Below are positions 20,526 through 31,064 of a DNA stretch of 64,000 bases, piece after piece. The stretch comes from Isochrysis galbana (lineage: Eukaryota > Haptophyta > Isochrysidales > Isochrysidaceae), in NCBI GenBank assembly GCA_018136815.1, contig CM030938.1, forward strand, positions 5,612,638 through 5,676,637, given 5' to 3'. Made by a program: the position numbers and the translations under genes. The first letter of the stretch is position 1. Every line of letters begins with the position of its first letter. The notes under the pieces were generated by a model. It saw only the letters and a program-made list of their open reading frames with translations, did not search any database and was not told the origin of the DNA.

Positions 20526-23500
20526 AAAAAAAAAATCTTCTTAAAAAACCCCGCTACGTGTGCGGCGTGAGGCAGTGTGCTTGTGTACCTCCCTACTACC
20601 CAACCTTAACCCCTAACAACCCCCTCCCCCTTCTCCAGTTCCCTCGTTGGCGGAGAAGCTGGTTCCGGGGAGGCCGCGCGCGCTGCTTCGGCCAGGAGTT
20701 GGAGAGAAGGGGGCGGGAGACTGTGGCTCGTCCTTTGCTTTCGGTGTTAGCTTTGGTTATTCTCCCTTAAATAATTTAGATTCCTTTTTTTGGTAACTGC
20801 TGTGATTCCTACCCAGAGATTTAGCTGCTTTAGGTGATGTGTCGTAGGTCTAGCCCCCTTGCCGCTTGCAAGAGGTCCTCCGACGTTCCTATGTTGAAAT
20901 CCTTGTCCACCGTGTACAGCGGGCTTATCATTCTCTTAATGTGTTTGTTGCTCGGGGCGTGTAACCCCATATTCTCCCGTTGTTTTTTTAGCCTCTGAAA
21001 GAAACCGACTTTCGCCGTTACTAACAGGTGATATCTCGTGAGGATCGCTCTTAAGATCGACCTGACGGACCTGCCGTCCGCGTTGCCATACTGAATGTTA
21101 TAGAAGTCGGTTAGAATATACCTCCACGCCAAGATACCTAAGTATCCTGAGGAGGGGTGCGGTCTGTCCACCTGATAGCAGAAAAGACGTTGGGGTATTT
21201 CGGATCCCGGCTTAAGGCAAATCCCTAAAAGTCCTTCTATGAATTCAAAGACAGGCTCCGTCGCGATACATGAGGCCAAGTGAGTGGAACTCTCGGGGGC
21301 TATGCCACAAAAGCGGCATGTCGGATCGTCGGCAAAACGGTTCGCCGTAGCTATTCTCCTATGTAGAATATGTTTAAAATGCAGATAGGAGTCCCTAGGT
21401 GTTAAAAAGTTATATTTGTACAGTTGCGATACTTGTTTCCACTTCCCCGAGAGGACCGGTAACCTTTTCTCCCATCTTAGTGTGGATTTTTGTGCTTTGG
21501 TTTTCCCCAAAGCGAGGAACGCTTTAGTCAAGACCCTGACACTCACATCCTCTAGCGTAGTTTGCGTGCCTTTTAGCGTGTACTCTTGAGGTATCGGATA
21601 CGCTGTTTCCGCCGGGCCGTCGTACGCTCGTCCCCACTTCAGTGGGGTGAATAGCTCATCGGGCAATAGTTGCGGGCTGATCCGCTCGTGGATGTGGGGC
21701 TCCCCCATAACATTAAGTTGGACTTTGTGGTGATCGCCTTTTCGGCGCAGATAGAAGTTATGGTCTTTGTCCACTAGAATTTCACCTAGATCATGCGCGT
21801 CCGGATCTTCTTGAGGGACTAACTCTTGCTCCTCCGGAGGAGGAGGCGGGGGCTTCGCTTGTTTTCTAAGAAGGTCCGTATAGTCAGATGTGGTATCTAC
21901 TAGTCTTGATCTAGTCCATTCGGATATCTTTTCCCACGACTTAAGAAGGGGGGCTACTGAAATGTAATTTCCTCTATGACGTATCCACCGTTCTCCGTCC
22001 GGCAAGTAAGCCGCGCATTCCTCTGTAGTGTATATGTCCCCCGTGTCCGGGTTAATCGTATTGTGTACGATAACCGTCTGAAGAGACTCCCATTTAGACC
22101 TATGTGAATGGTGAATCGCCGGAGGTTTGTGGAAAAGATCGTGCCATATCGGGGAGCCCAGGGTTCCTTCCCGTGTGTTTGTTTCCCTATGGAAGTTAAT
22201 CCGTCTAAAGTTCTCGAGCGCAAGCTTCCAAAAAGCCGGGAGCGTGCTATTACCTCGAATGCTAGCCGTGAGGCTCTTCACGTCGACCTTCGCGAAGACC
22301 GCCGCGCGCCCTAAGGGGGTGCGGCAGAACCATTGGTCTAAGACCGTTTTCCATTCCGCCGTTGACGGGTTTAGGTAGCGGGCTATCCATATCGCTTGAA
22401 GCGCTCGCGTGTGCTCGGCCATGGGGAGTAGTCCGACACCCAATAGGGGCCCGTCTTCTCTCGTCCCAACTCTCGGGTACGCCGGAAGAGTTATCCATTT
22501 TATACCCTCGTGCGAGGAGCCTAACTCGTCCGCCTGTAGTCGGGGAGATCTATCCCATAGTATTGTTTGAACGTCAGAATCTATGGCCTCCATGAACCAC
22601 GCCGGCGGGGTGGACGTGGACAACCAATATCTCGGCGTCCCGTATATTATGAAGTTCACTAGTAGGGTCCTTCCATGAATGGAGAGACTCGTCATTCCCC
22701 TCCATGTTGCGACTTTCTTTTTAAGCTTGGCGTATAGCTTCTCCCAGAAGGAGTCATTGTCTGTTCCTTCCCAGAATGGGACTCCTAGTATGGTCGCAAA
22801 TTCGCCTTCGCCGAGCGTTTTAAGATAAGCTAGCGTCTCGGGGACCTGCGCTCCCGTAAGTGATCCCATTCGTATTAGTATGCTCTTGCTTTTGTTCACT
22901 TTAGCCCCGGTGGCGGTTCCATAGCTTTCTAGAATGTGCATCGCCCTCTCCAATGACTCGAAGGAGTTTGCTAAAATTTGCGTGTCATCCGCAAACTGCG
23001 AAAGCCTCAACTCTCTAGGTCCTATCCTGATTCCTTTCATCTCCGGGTCGGCGTTTACTAGACGTGTTAGGCCTTCGGCCACTAGGAGAAAAGCTAGGGG
23101 CGATAGCGGGCATCCTTGGGGCATGCCGCAATGTATCGTGAAGGGATTGCTGCGTCTGCCGTTAGCCTTGATCCATCTGGTCGGGAGTGAATCCGTGTTG
23201 GTTAATAGCGCTAGCCATCTAGAGTAACCAGGGCCGAAGCCCAGCGCTTGTATCGCTTTATGATAATAATCCCAACTGACTCTATCGAAGGCTTTTTCCC
23301 AGTCTATCGCCAGGGCTAGGCCCTCTTCTTCTGTGTCGTCTAGGTACGCTTGCACTAGTTTTAGGAGGTGGGTGGCTTCGCCTATCATCCTCCTAGGCAC
23401 GAAGCCCACTTGCTCCTTAGAGATAATCGTATGTATCGTCTTTTTAAGTCTGTTAGCTAGGACCCTGGCGAGGATTTTGTAGTCCGTTTGGAGCAGCGTA

Positions 23501-24160
23501 ATTGGTCTATAATTTCTCGGGTCCCTGGCGTCCCCTTTTTTATAGAGCAAAGCTATGTCGCCCGAGCATGTATCCTCCGGTAATGCCCCCGTCCGGTAGG
23601 CTTCGTGAAACATGTCCATCAGTCGCGGTGCCACTAGCTTTTCGAAGCTTTGATAAAACTCCATTGGTATGCCGTCCGGCCCCGCGGATTTACCTTTCGC
23701 CATTTGCCGTATAGCACGGATGATCTCCGAATATCCTGTGGGCTTGTCCAAGAAGGACCTATGACTCGTCGGTATCCGACGTTGGCTCAGCGCATGGAGG
23801 AGGGGTTCCGCGCCCTGAGAGATCTTTTCGCTGAAAAGCCATACATAGTAGCTCCGCAACGAAACCAAAATCGCGGAGTCGTCGGTTGCTACATTGTCCT
23901 CCTTTAGGGCCGGCTGCGGGTCTTCCCATCTCACTCCGGCGTACATCGCCGGGATGTCGCCGCTAGCGTGTCTCGGTGTAAATCTCTTGAAAAATTGCTT
24001 CGTAACAAGCTCTTCCGCCCTTATGATTTTTTCCGCTAAGGACGGGGACGGTGAGAAAGTACGTCTTTTGTCGATTACTTTGCGATTGAGTTCCGTTAAG
24101 GTGTCCGGCCGGGCCGTCCCGGGGGTCGCCGCCATCTGGGCTTTCCTAGCGTCTGCTGCG
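20526..24160 (-). mobile_element. LINE copy C, best-preserved copy, 5'-truncated
   Basis: A single open frame (20830 to about 24160) encodes about 1110 residues with intact reverse transcriptase: GKSAGPDGIPMEF, NYRPITLLQTDYKILARVL, IDWEKAFDRVSW, GMPQGCPLSPLAF and FADDTQ. It continues to the C-terminal knuckle CRFCGIAPESSTHLASC and the end at DLRHIT. The endonuclease is missing: at about 24160 homology to copy A stops within ADARKAQ. Upstream the frame continues for about 60 unrelated codons to 24345 (TDCIRQLGF...), so the apparent 1171-aa ORF is chimeric. The 3' UTR (20.83-20.53 kb) ends in TTTTTTAAGAAGA plus a T run. Motif style is L1-like, but the clade was not tested. It could not retrotranspose itself but might encode active RT. 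Confidence 0.9.
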
Positions 24161-24439
24161 TTATCGAACTTAGTCGTCTGGTCGAAGCCGAGCTGCCGGA
24201 TGCAGTCGGTGATGCGCGCGCGACCCGGCGTGCAGCGAGAGCCGTCCCAAGAGTCTAAGAACTCTTTCTCATCTTTTGTCTTTTGCCAACCTATTGTTAA
24301 AATAGGGGGCAATGGGGGCGCTCTGCGCCCCCCTACACCGGGCACTAACTTCCCTCCGGGGGGGCCCGTCAGTCACTCTCACGCCCTGCCACTTGGCATA
24401 GGCTGAGCACTCAACACTCTGACCCAGACCCCCAGTCGG

Positions 24440-24640
24440 GTCGAGACTCGCACTCCCAGGCCCACTCGGGCCAGCACTCGTACTCACTCTTCCCCCCCTC
24501 TCCTGGTCACCAGGCAGACAGAGGCTTGCAGGGGGCACACAGGACCGGCGAGGCACGCGAGGGAGAGGCAGGAGGGGCCAGGGGCTGAGCCCCAGCCTCT
24601 ACTGCCCCCTGAGCTGCCTGGCTGGCCCTCTGGGAGCCCC
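24440..24640 (-). repeat. GC-rich dispersed repeat, copy 2
   Basis: The reverse complement shares CAGCTCAGGGGGCAG, GAGGCTGGGGC, CTGTCTGCCTG and GACCAGG, in that order, with 4476-4850. It lies beside the 5' break of LINE copy C, as copy 1 lies beside the 3' break of LINE copy A. Confidence 0.55.
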
Positions 24641-26180
24641 CTCAGGACCCCTGAGAGCAGGTCGTGGCGCGCGCCATGGGCACGCGCCGCAGGAGAGGGC
24701 GAAGAGAGAGTGGAAGAAGGGAGAGCGGAAATCGTCAGCCCCCGGACCGGGGATTCACCGATAACCGCGACCCGTTTACATTAGTAAACGGGCGGAGTGA
24801 GAGGTTGGCGACAGGCGGAAGAACGGAGGGAGCGGCGCAAGTTCGGCCAGGGATGCCCTCTCAACGTATGGTTCCCCCGGGTTTGAAGATTCCCTCCTTT
24901 ATCGATTATCCCCCCCCCTTGGGGGGGGGGGTCTCTGGGGCTAGGAGCCCACTAGGGGCTAACACATCATCTAGCTCTGCATCTGGGCCGATGAAACTTG
25001 TCTTTCACAGTGGCAGGTACCCCCCCCCCCACCTCAGCTTGGGGGGGGCACACATGCTGCTTGTGAGGCTGGGCTGAGGAGGGTGCTTGAGGAACAATTG
25101 AGAAAAAGAAGGGTGAGTGGGCAGCCTTGGTCGCAACGCTCAAGGCACGGTCTCCCAGAGGGAGTTACACGTTACGCATCATGAGGTTGGATCTTGTGCA
25201 AGGCTGCCCCACCCCTCTGAACAGTGGGTAATGGTAACTCGTAGGAATGCAAGGCACGGTCTCTCATAAAGAGAGTTACACGTAACGCATCATGCATCCT
25301 GTGGTAGTTTAAGGACATTTCGGTCCCTATATTTGAAAGGATGTGTGCACCAACATACTCTTATCAAGCAATTTGCGTGGCCTTGCCATCTGATGAAGAA
25401 GCCACACAAATAGGTGGATGGAGCCGTGAGGGCTCTACGTCCCCTGTCTACACGCAGGAGTGAACAGGCGCAGGCTCTCACAAAACATCACCACTAGCCC
25501 CGAGACAGCAACAGGAAAAGAGTGACGGGCTCGCCGAGAATGCACCAGCGACCACCCACCGTCCACCACCCCAAAATGTGCTCTTGTGTGCTACCTGGGC
25601 GCCAAAGAGGCACGAACAACACGGGTGGTGCCAGAGGCGGGTACGGCGCGTGCACGAGACATAGCAGTGTTGGCACCCATGAATCACCATCCATCAGGGC
25701 GAAACGTGCCATGTCTGAGGGCCGCAAGGCACACACAAGGCACACGCAGACATGAACAAACACGAGCCGCGGATGGGAGGTGAGGCAAGCTGAGACCGTG
25801 CATCGTGCATGGTCTTCGGGCGCCGACATGACGGGCGAAGCGGGGAGAGGAGAGAGCGAGTACTGGCGTGCCCACGCCGCGTGTGACGCCGCGACAGTGC
25901 CCAAGCGCATTGAAGAGCTGGGGAGTGGCTGCATGCTGGCCAGACGGGCACGGAGACGGCCCCCTAGACGCGACGAGGAGGGACGACATCCCCGGCTGCC
26001 CGGGCGCAAGCTCCGGGTGCGGTGGGTGGGCGGGGGACCTCGCGTGTAGCCCTGAGGGGGCCATGTGGGGGCGCGTCGGGAATCTCGCGCGGAGTGAGCG
26101 CGCCCCCCCCCCGCGCTCCCCCCGTTTCCGCTGGGGAGCCTTCGGAGTGAAACCCGAGTGAAACCCGAGTGAAACCTTCT
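24641..26180. other. intergenic with palindrome and direct repeat
   Basis: No supported gene. CCCGTTTA-CATTAG-TAAACGGG is a perfect 8-bp palindrome arm pair at 24771-24792. Direct repeats occur at 25141-25183 and 25250-25294 (CAAGGCACGGTCTC, then GAGTTACACGT, then ACGCATCATG). GTGAAACCCGA is tandemly repeated three times at about 26147-26176. Confidence 0.45.
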
Positions 26181-26296
26181 CGAAACCCCTCTTTACCTTC
26201 AAGAAGTTTCTTTCTCCCTCTCTCTCTCTTTCCCTCCTCCCCCTCTCTCCGTCTCTCATTCCCCTCTCCCTCTCCCCCCTCCGTCTCCTCTCGCGG

Positions 26297-26735
26297 ATGG
26301 CACTGGTGACTCTCGCCTTCTCCCTCTCTCCCTCCTCGAGCGCGGAGGAGGCCGAAGTGCTCTGGGTGGACGGCTCCTCTAGCACGGAGGTCCGCTACGC
26401 CACTCTCCATCGCGGAGAGACTGTCGAGCAGCAGACCTTCCCAGGCCACCGGTGGGTGGTCCGAGCTCCTGGCGGCGGAGGAGAGCTGTGGCGTGGTGAG
26501 GCTGCTGAGGCTCCGGCGCTCCAGCGCGTACTGATCGAGACGGAGGAAGGCGCGGATGGGACGGATCGACCGGCCGGAGCGGTCGGGAGTGGGGCCGACC
26601 TCGGCGAGGAGGAGGAGGGAGACGGATGGAGAGGCGTGTGGACGGGTGGAGGATTCCGATTTGAGAGGGAGAAGAGGAGGGTGGGAGAGGGGATTGCCGG
26701 AGCGCCGGCAGTGTGGAGGGAGCTCGACGCGCAAG
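26297..26735 (+). CDS. VHL beta-domain-like protein, first exon (partial gene)
   Basis: The ATG at 26297 follows a CT-rich leader. Residues about 20-65 read EVLWVDGSSSTEVRYATL, then HRGETVEQQTFPGHRWVVR and a Gly-rich turn into ELWRG. This matches the von Hippel-Lindau beta domain pattern (W-V-D/N-x3-G-x-x-V-x-Y-x-x-L-x-P/R-G-x-x-x-x-Q-x-T-x-x-G-H-x-W), a substrate-recognition beta sandwich that in animals binds hydroxylated HIF. The frame then turns acidic and low-complexity, up to a strong donor CAAG/GTGAGG at 26735/26736 (phase 1). The next exon is uncertain: the nearby membrane-protein exons begin in phase 0, so I keep them as a separate entry. Signal-peptide-like start (MALVTLAFSLSP). Confidence 0.5.
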
Positions 26736-26958
26736 GTGAGGTTGTTGCTAGGCATGTGCAGGTGCGTATTGTTGCTAGGGGTGCGGGGGCCAGTCGAAGT
26801 AGGGGCGAAGGAATTGCCGGCCGTTGTTTAGAGAGGGCTTTGATCAAGGAGAGAGGTGAGCAAGGAGGGAGGAGAAGGGACGGTTGCTTGAATGGGCCAG
26901 AGATGCAACTGATCCCAGCTGACCGGTATTCTGCGTGCCTCCCTTCACACGCTCAAAG

Positions 26959-27994
26959 GTTTCGGCTACGTGTGACACGCGCTGGCTTTGGTGGCTCGAC
27001 GCTGCGTTTGAGCGCCTCGCCAACCTCAACTCGTCATCTGAGGCATACCTTATGTACGCCATGTCCGTCGCAGGTATGCTTCACGCTGTCGCACTGCGTC
27101 GCGTCGAACGCATGGAGACCGAACCTCTGTGGCGTCGATAGATAAGGAGCTAGCCGAGGGTGGAGCTGCGCGAGCTGGAGGGCATGAGCACATGGAATGA
27201 ATCTCATGTGGCGGCAGCGAGGAGCCGCCACTGGGCGGCTCCTCTTCATCCGCCACCTAATGCGCCCTGCCGCCCTTAACTCACCAACTTCAGGTGCCTG
27301 GCAGCTCGACTCAGCGTTGCGCTGGCCACCGTGGCTTCGCCTGCGATGTCAGCAACTGGGACTCGGCTCGCACCCGATCGTGGCCATGCTTCTCGTGATT
27401 GCGTTGGCCGGCGCATGCTTTGCTGCAGCGAAGCCAATTACGGAGTACACGCTTGTGAGTTATAATCGTCTTGTGCGCGGGGGGCAGTTGAGCGTCAGCG
27501 GTCGAAATTCCGGAACCCCCATGCGAGTGCACGACGTCAACACAACGATAAGGCTCCTTTGGCGACGGTTACCTCCCACTCCATCCTGCGAATGGCGCCC
27601 GCCACTCACTTGGTCTTTCCTCAATCCCTCTCTTCAGATCTTGATGAATCCCCGCACTCGTGACGAGATCAGGCTGCGTGAATCCCGCGGCTTCACGCGT
27701 CCACCATCCCGCCGGCCAGGAGAGTCGACCCCGTGGCAAGAGGTGGTACCCATCCTCCTAAGCTCCTACGGTTTCTTAAGAAGCTGCGCTTTGCGTGCTT
27801 GCTCATTTGGGCGCAATTGTTGAGCAAGTGCCGACTCTCCCATTCCTCGCGCCTTGCAGGTCGCTACAGGAGGCTTCGAGCTCCTGCCTCGCGATCTCAT
27901 GATTGCTCGCACGCAGCGCCGGCACCACGTCATCTTCCTCTCCCTCGTGGCTTTGTACTTTGCGTCGCGCCTATCGCAACCTCTGTCAATGTAA
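26959..27994 (+). CDS. small membrane protein, four 3' exons, 5' end unresolved
   Basis: Exons 26959-27073, 27294-27454, 27638-27742 and 27860-27994 join in frame with GT-AG borders and end at TAA (27992-27994). They give TRWLWWLDAAFERLANLNSS..., GAWQLDSALRWPPWLRL..., a hydrophobic helix (HPIVAMLLVIALAGACFAAA), a basic/Pro loop (RTRDEIRLRESRGFTRPPSR), VATGGFELLPRDLMIARTQR, and a second helix (HHVIFLSLVALYFASRL). Each junction preserves frame and removes stops, which is why I trust the model. No ATG fits the first listed exon, so at least one upstream exon is missing; the VHL-like exon 220 bp upstream is a candidate, but its best donor is in the wrong phase. No family recognised. Two predicted membrane spans. 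Confidence 0.55.
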
Positions 27995-29100
27995 ATCGCA
28001 ATGAGCTTGCAATGCATTTCTACCGAAGCTGGCTCAGAGTTTTCCCTTATTAAGCCACCGAGCGCGATTGTAATCATGCATCTGTATGTTGCGCAGTTGC
28101 TCATTTGGTCCATTGGTGATTATTCGAGAGGTGCCTATCACCTCTTCAATTCCCTTGTTTCCTTTTTTACACACCCTTTGCCCCCAAGGGTTGGCCGAAT
28201 ATATGTGCAAATTCCTTAGATTGTTTGTGCGACTTCTTGGAGGCTGCATATTTCGTGCATATTTCGTGCGCATACGTGATAGTTGGCCTCGAGCTCGAAG
28301 CAAACATGGTTATAATTTGTGCCATGGACTGGCGTGACGTGCGACCACTCCCGGGAGCCTCCTAGCCGCGAGACCGCTCCGCCAACGTGCCCCACAAGGT
28401 CGCGTTCCGTCCAAAGGGCAAAGAGGACCATGTGAAAGTTTTATTTTCATTCAGCTTTATTTTAAACGTAAAATACGAGCGTAAGTATAAAATACGAGTT
28501 TAAGTGTATCCTTATTCTACATTAAAAAGTTGTACTACATAATTCTTCGATGGACATTATTGTTATAAACGGACTATGTCTGCAGATTTGCAGATGACCA
28601 CAAGAAGCCCGGTTAATAAGGGACAGTAACTTACCGGGGGCGAGATTCTTATATAAAACGGGGGTGTCAAATGAGTTTGAGTTTGATAGAATCCGTAAAG
28701 ATTCATAACTATCAGTAAAGTTGATAGGATCCTGGAGCGCGCGCCGCTCCCCTCCACCGCTGCCACCGCTCTCGCCGAGATCGATGATCTGCTTATGCAC
28801 CCGCTGTCGCCGAAGCGACCGCGTTAGGACGACCCGCCCACCTTGGTGGGCACCGGAGCCATCCCAATGTTGTATTCAGGCCTTTTGCCTTTTGGCATGA
28901 ATATTTCGGCACGAGTACGAGCCTTCTTCGCTATATACCGTCTTCTATGTTCGTTCGCCGTGGTCGCGCAAGGCGTGCAGATTCGGATTCTCCCTGGGCT
29001 CAAGTCCAGGTTGGCCGATTTTCGTCTCGAAATTCGAGGTTTTGAGTGTCATTTTTACCGTTGACGGTAATTGTTCACGCTTCACGCGTCTAGGGTAAGA
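27995..29100. other. AT-rich intergenic with transposon-end motifs
   Basis: No gene supported. Positions 28407-28436 hold the GTCGCGTTCCGTC...AGAGGACCATG terminal motif (here with a 7-bp insertion), followed by an AT-rich stretch with repeated TAAAATACGAG. Positions 28581-28650 (TTGCAGATGAC, AAGCCCGGTTAA, GGGACAGTAACTT, GGGGGCGAGATTCT) recur in variant form at 56722-56785. Confidence 0.4.
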
Positions 29101-29129
29101 AATGCAGGTAACAGAAGTGGGCCCCGCCG

Positions 29130-29400
29130 CATTCCCTTCCCCCCCTTCTGCATTTCACCCCCCTCCGCAGTTCCCCCGCCCACTGCAGTTTCCCCCTCCT
29201 CCGCAGTTTCTCTTTCCCCGGTCAAGCCGGGAAAAATCCGTCAATGTGAGGGAGAGTTGGGTCAGTGTGGTGGTTTCCCCCCCTCCGCAGTTCCCCCCCC
29301 CCCCCTCCGCAGTTCCCCCCCCCCCCTCCACAGCTTCCCCCCCCCCCCCTCCGCAGTTTCCCCCTCCTCCGCAGTTTCCTGTGTTTCCCCTTTCCCGGGT
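29130..29400 (+). repeat. CCCCCTCCGCAGTT minisatellite
   Basis: About ten imperfect units of CCCCCTCCGCAGTTTC/CCC, interrupted by CCCCGGTCAAGCCGGG and its near-copy CCCGGGTAAAGCC. Low-complexity frames across it are not genes. Confidence 0.8.
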
Positions 29401-30230
29401 AAAGCCCCCCCCCCGCGGCTGCGGGGCAGCGACCCCCGGGGGATAGCGGAAAGGGGGGGGGCGAAGAGGACTGCTAAGCTGGGTCTACGTCTACGGCCGA
29501 AATTGATCTTCGGAGGACCCCGGCGGGCAAGACGGGGGAACCGGCCCTCTCGGGCGCGGGGACGGACTCCCCCTACCCGCAACAACGACGAAGGTCCGCA
29601 ATGACATTGCAGCGAGTCGATTTTTGACGATGGCCAACAAATGATTCTTTAGTCGTAGTCCCCATGGGGCCCATGTTGAGTTTGCCAGTTCGAGTTCCTC
29701 TCCTCTCATGCGATGAGGTCTCGTGTCTATTTGTGCTCCCCGCGACGGACACCATACACCATACATTCTACTTATTTTATCTCACGTTCTCACCATACAC
29801 AAGCACTCCAAGCTATTGCACACTTTCACAACTATTTATGCTTTCCCCTCCCTCCTCTAGGCCAGAATGAACAACGCGCAGCAAAGTAAAATTTGGTCAA
29901 ATGATTTTAAACTATTGCTGTGAGGCTCGGACATGGCTATTGCAGCATGTCCAAAGGCCCAACAAGGAAAGCGCAAAGTAGGCCACCCATAATAGCTGAC
30001 TACCAAAGAGAGCGAATGCAGAACTTTTGGCAACTTGCAAGCCATGATCCCATCCAACGCAGCGGCAGTTAACGAGTTAACGACAAGACAAAAAGAGGCC
30101 TCAAGAGGTTCTCTCAGACTTAGCGTGACTGGGACACGTACGCGCAAACCGGTGTCCTACTCGCCGGAGAGGTCGTGATCGTATGTCAAGAAATGACCAT
30201 CCGACCCGGTGTTCGTCCATATTACCCCAC
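29401..30230. other. intergenic, nothing recognised
   Basis: Downstream of the lumen-protein gene. No conserved protein, RNA gene or repeat was identified on either strand. Confidence 0.35.
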
Positions 30231-30629
30231 TCATCTGCCACGTCGACCGCAGCCAATAGTCTTGCTCGTGTCGCACACATCAACCCCTGCTTTGACGGCA
30301 TCCGCGTAGGTGCGGACTCCGATGCGCTTCAGGTCATCTTCGAGGCTCATTGGTGTCGGCTGGGTCTGGCGCTTCGCCTCATTGGCTTTGAACTCGGCGC
30401 TCTCTTCACCCGGCTTGCTGTACTTGAACTCCTTGGCGGCCTGTGCTCCCTCAGCACTTGAGCGCGAGATGAGCTTGCTCCGCTGGGCGTGCACGGGAAG
30501 CGGAGCGGCACCAAGGGCAGCGAGGCCGCCGAACAAAGCTTCCCGTCGTCCGAGCCTGCCTCGCATCAGCTCTGGCGCTAGCGCTCCCCCGCCGAGAAGG
30601 GCAGCTACTCCAACGAGCAGCGAGAGCAT
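30231..30629 (-). CDS. thylakoid-lumen protein with tripartite (Tat-type) leader, function unknown
   Basis: The 132-aa frame starts with a hydrophobic signal sequence (MLSLLVGVAALLGGGALAPE), whose GALAPE end resembles the ASAFAP-type cleavage site of secondary plastids. It continues with RGRLGRREALFGGLAALG, a twin-arginine plus hydrophobic core, and APLPVHAQ, a lumenal processing site. This combination routes proteins through ER, plastid and the thylakoid Tat path. The mature part (about 80 residues, from QRSKLI) has SLEDDLKRIGVRTYADAVKA and a C-terminal Cys pair (VDVCDTSKTIGCGRRG). I do not recognise the family; a small photosystem-associated lumen subunit is possible. In frame upstream of the ATG, without a stop for about 25 codons, lies a second hydrophobic run (FLLLSLALLPLS), so the true start may sit in an upstream exon (acceptor-like CTGGTAG at about 30708-30714). 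Confidence 0.65.
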   Translation of the reverse strand: MLSLLVGVAALLGGGALAPELMRGRLGRREALFGGLAALGAAPLPVHAQRSKLISRSSAEGAQAAKEFKYSKPGEESAEFKANEAKRQTQPTPMSLEDDLKRIGVRTYADAVKAGVDVCDTSKTIGCGRRGR

Positions 30630-30733
30630 CGGCGACGCGAAATGCGCAGCGTCGCCGTCCGACAGCGGAAGGAGAGCGAGCGAAAGTAGGAAGATTCGTG
30701 GAACAGACTACCAGTTGCGGAGGAAGTTAACCA

Positions 30734-30904
30734 ACTAAGTTTATACTCAGTTCACCTAACTAAGGGACACAGGCCGGCACGAGCCCACGAGCCCCCCCCC
30801 CCCCCGCGCGCTCTCCGCTCTCTCCACTCCTCCCTAGCTCCTCCCTGCGGTGGGGACGGAACCGCCCGCCCTCCTGCCATGCCTTAAGGTGTGCAAGACC
30901 CTCA
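30734..30904. other. short intergenic repeat and C/G runs
   Basis: CAACTAAGTTTATACT at 30734-30749 is the inverse of the terminal motif at 4861-4877. A C14-like run follows near 30790. No gene. Confidence 0.4.
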
Positions 30905-31064
30905 TACCCTAGACCTAGATGGGAAATACAGCCGGGGGGTTCCAAATACAAATACAGGAAATACAGTCTGCATTTGGCCTTCGTCCAAATACAGTCGAAT
31001 ACAGTACCAAATGCAGTACCGGGGGGACTCCCATGTTACAGCCCCCCCCCCCCCCCCCCCCGTC
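30905..31064 (+). repeat. AAATAC-rich element copy B, left part, split by the chromovirus
   Basis: Begins CCTAGACCTAGATGGGAAA, contains repeated CAAATACAG words and ends in a long C run plus GTC. The continuation (CCGTCGCCCCTCTTGCTGTC...) is found after the LTR element at 52847. Intact copy A at 12331-12552 shows the two parts contiguous. Confidence 0.8.
31060..31064. other. target-site duplication, left (CCGTC)
   Basis: CCGTC precedes the first LTR base (TGTCG at 31065). The same five bases follow the last LTR base at 52847-52851. The paralogous unoccupied site in copy A of the AAATAC element has a single CCGTC. Confidence 0.9.

Noticed and set aside
24161..24345. First 60 residues of the 1171-aa LINE frame as part of the LINE protein
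   Set aside because: Copy A has different sequence at this point (endonuclease-linker). The frame is open here by chance or fusion.
20840..24406. Antisense and frame-shifted ORFs over the LINE and LTR element (for example + strand ORFs at 22.9-24.4 kb, 37-39 kb, 45-48 kb)
   Set aside because: They are shadows of the high-GC coding strand. The opposite frame carries complete RT, integrase and gag motifs.
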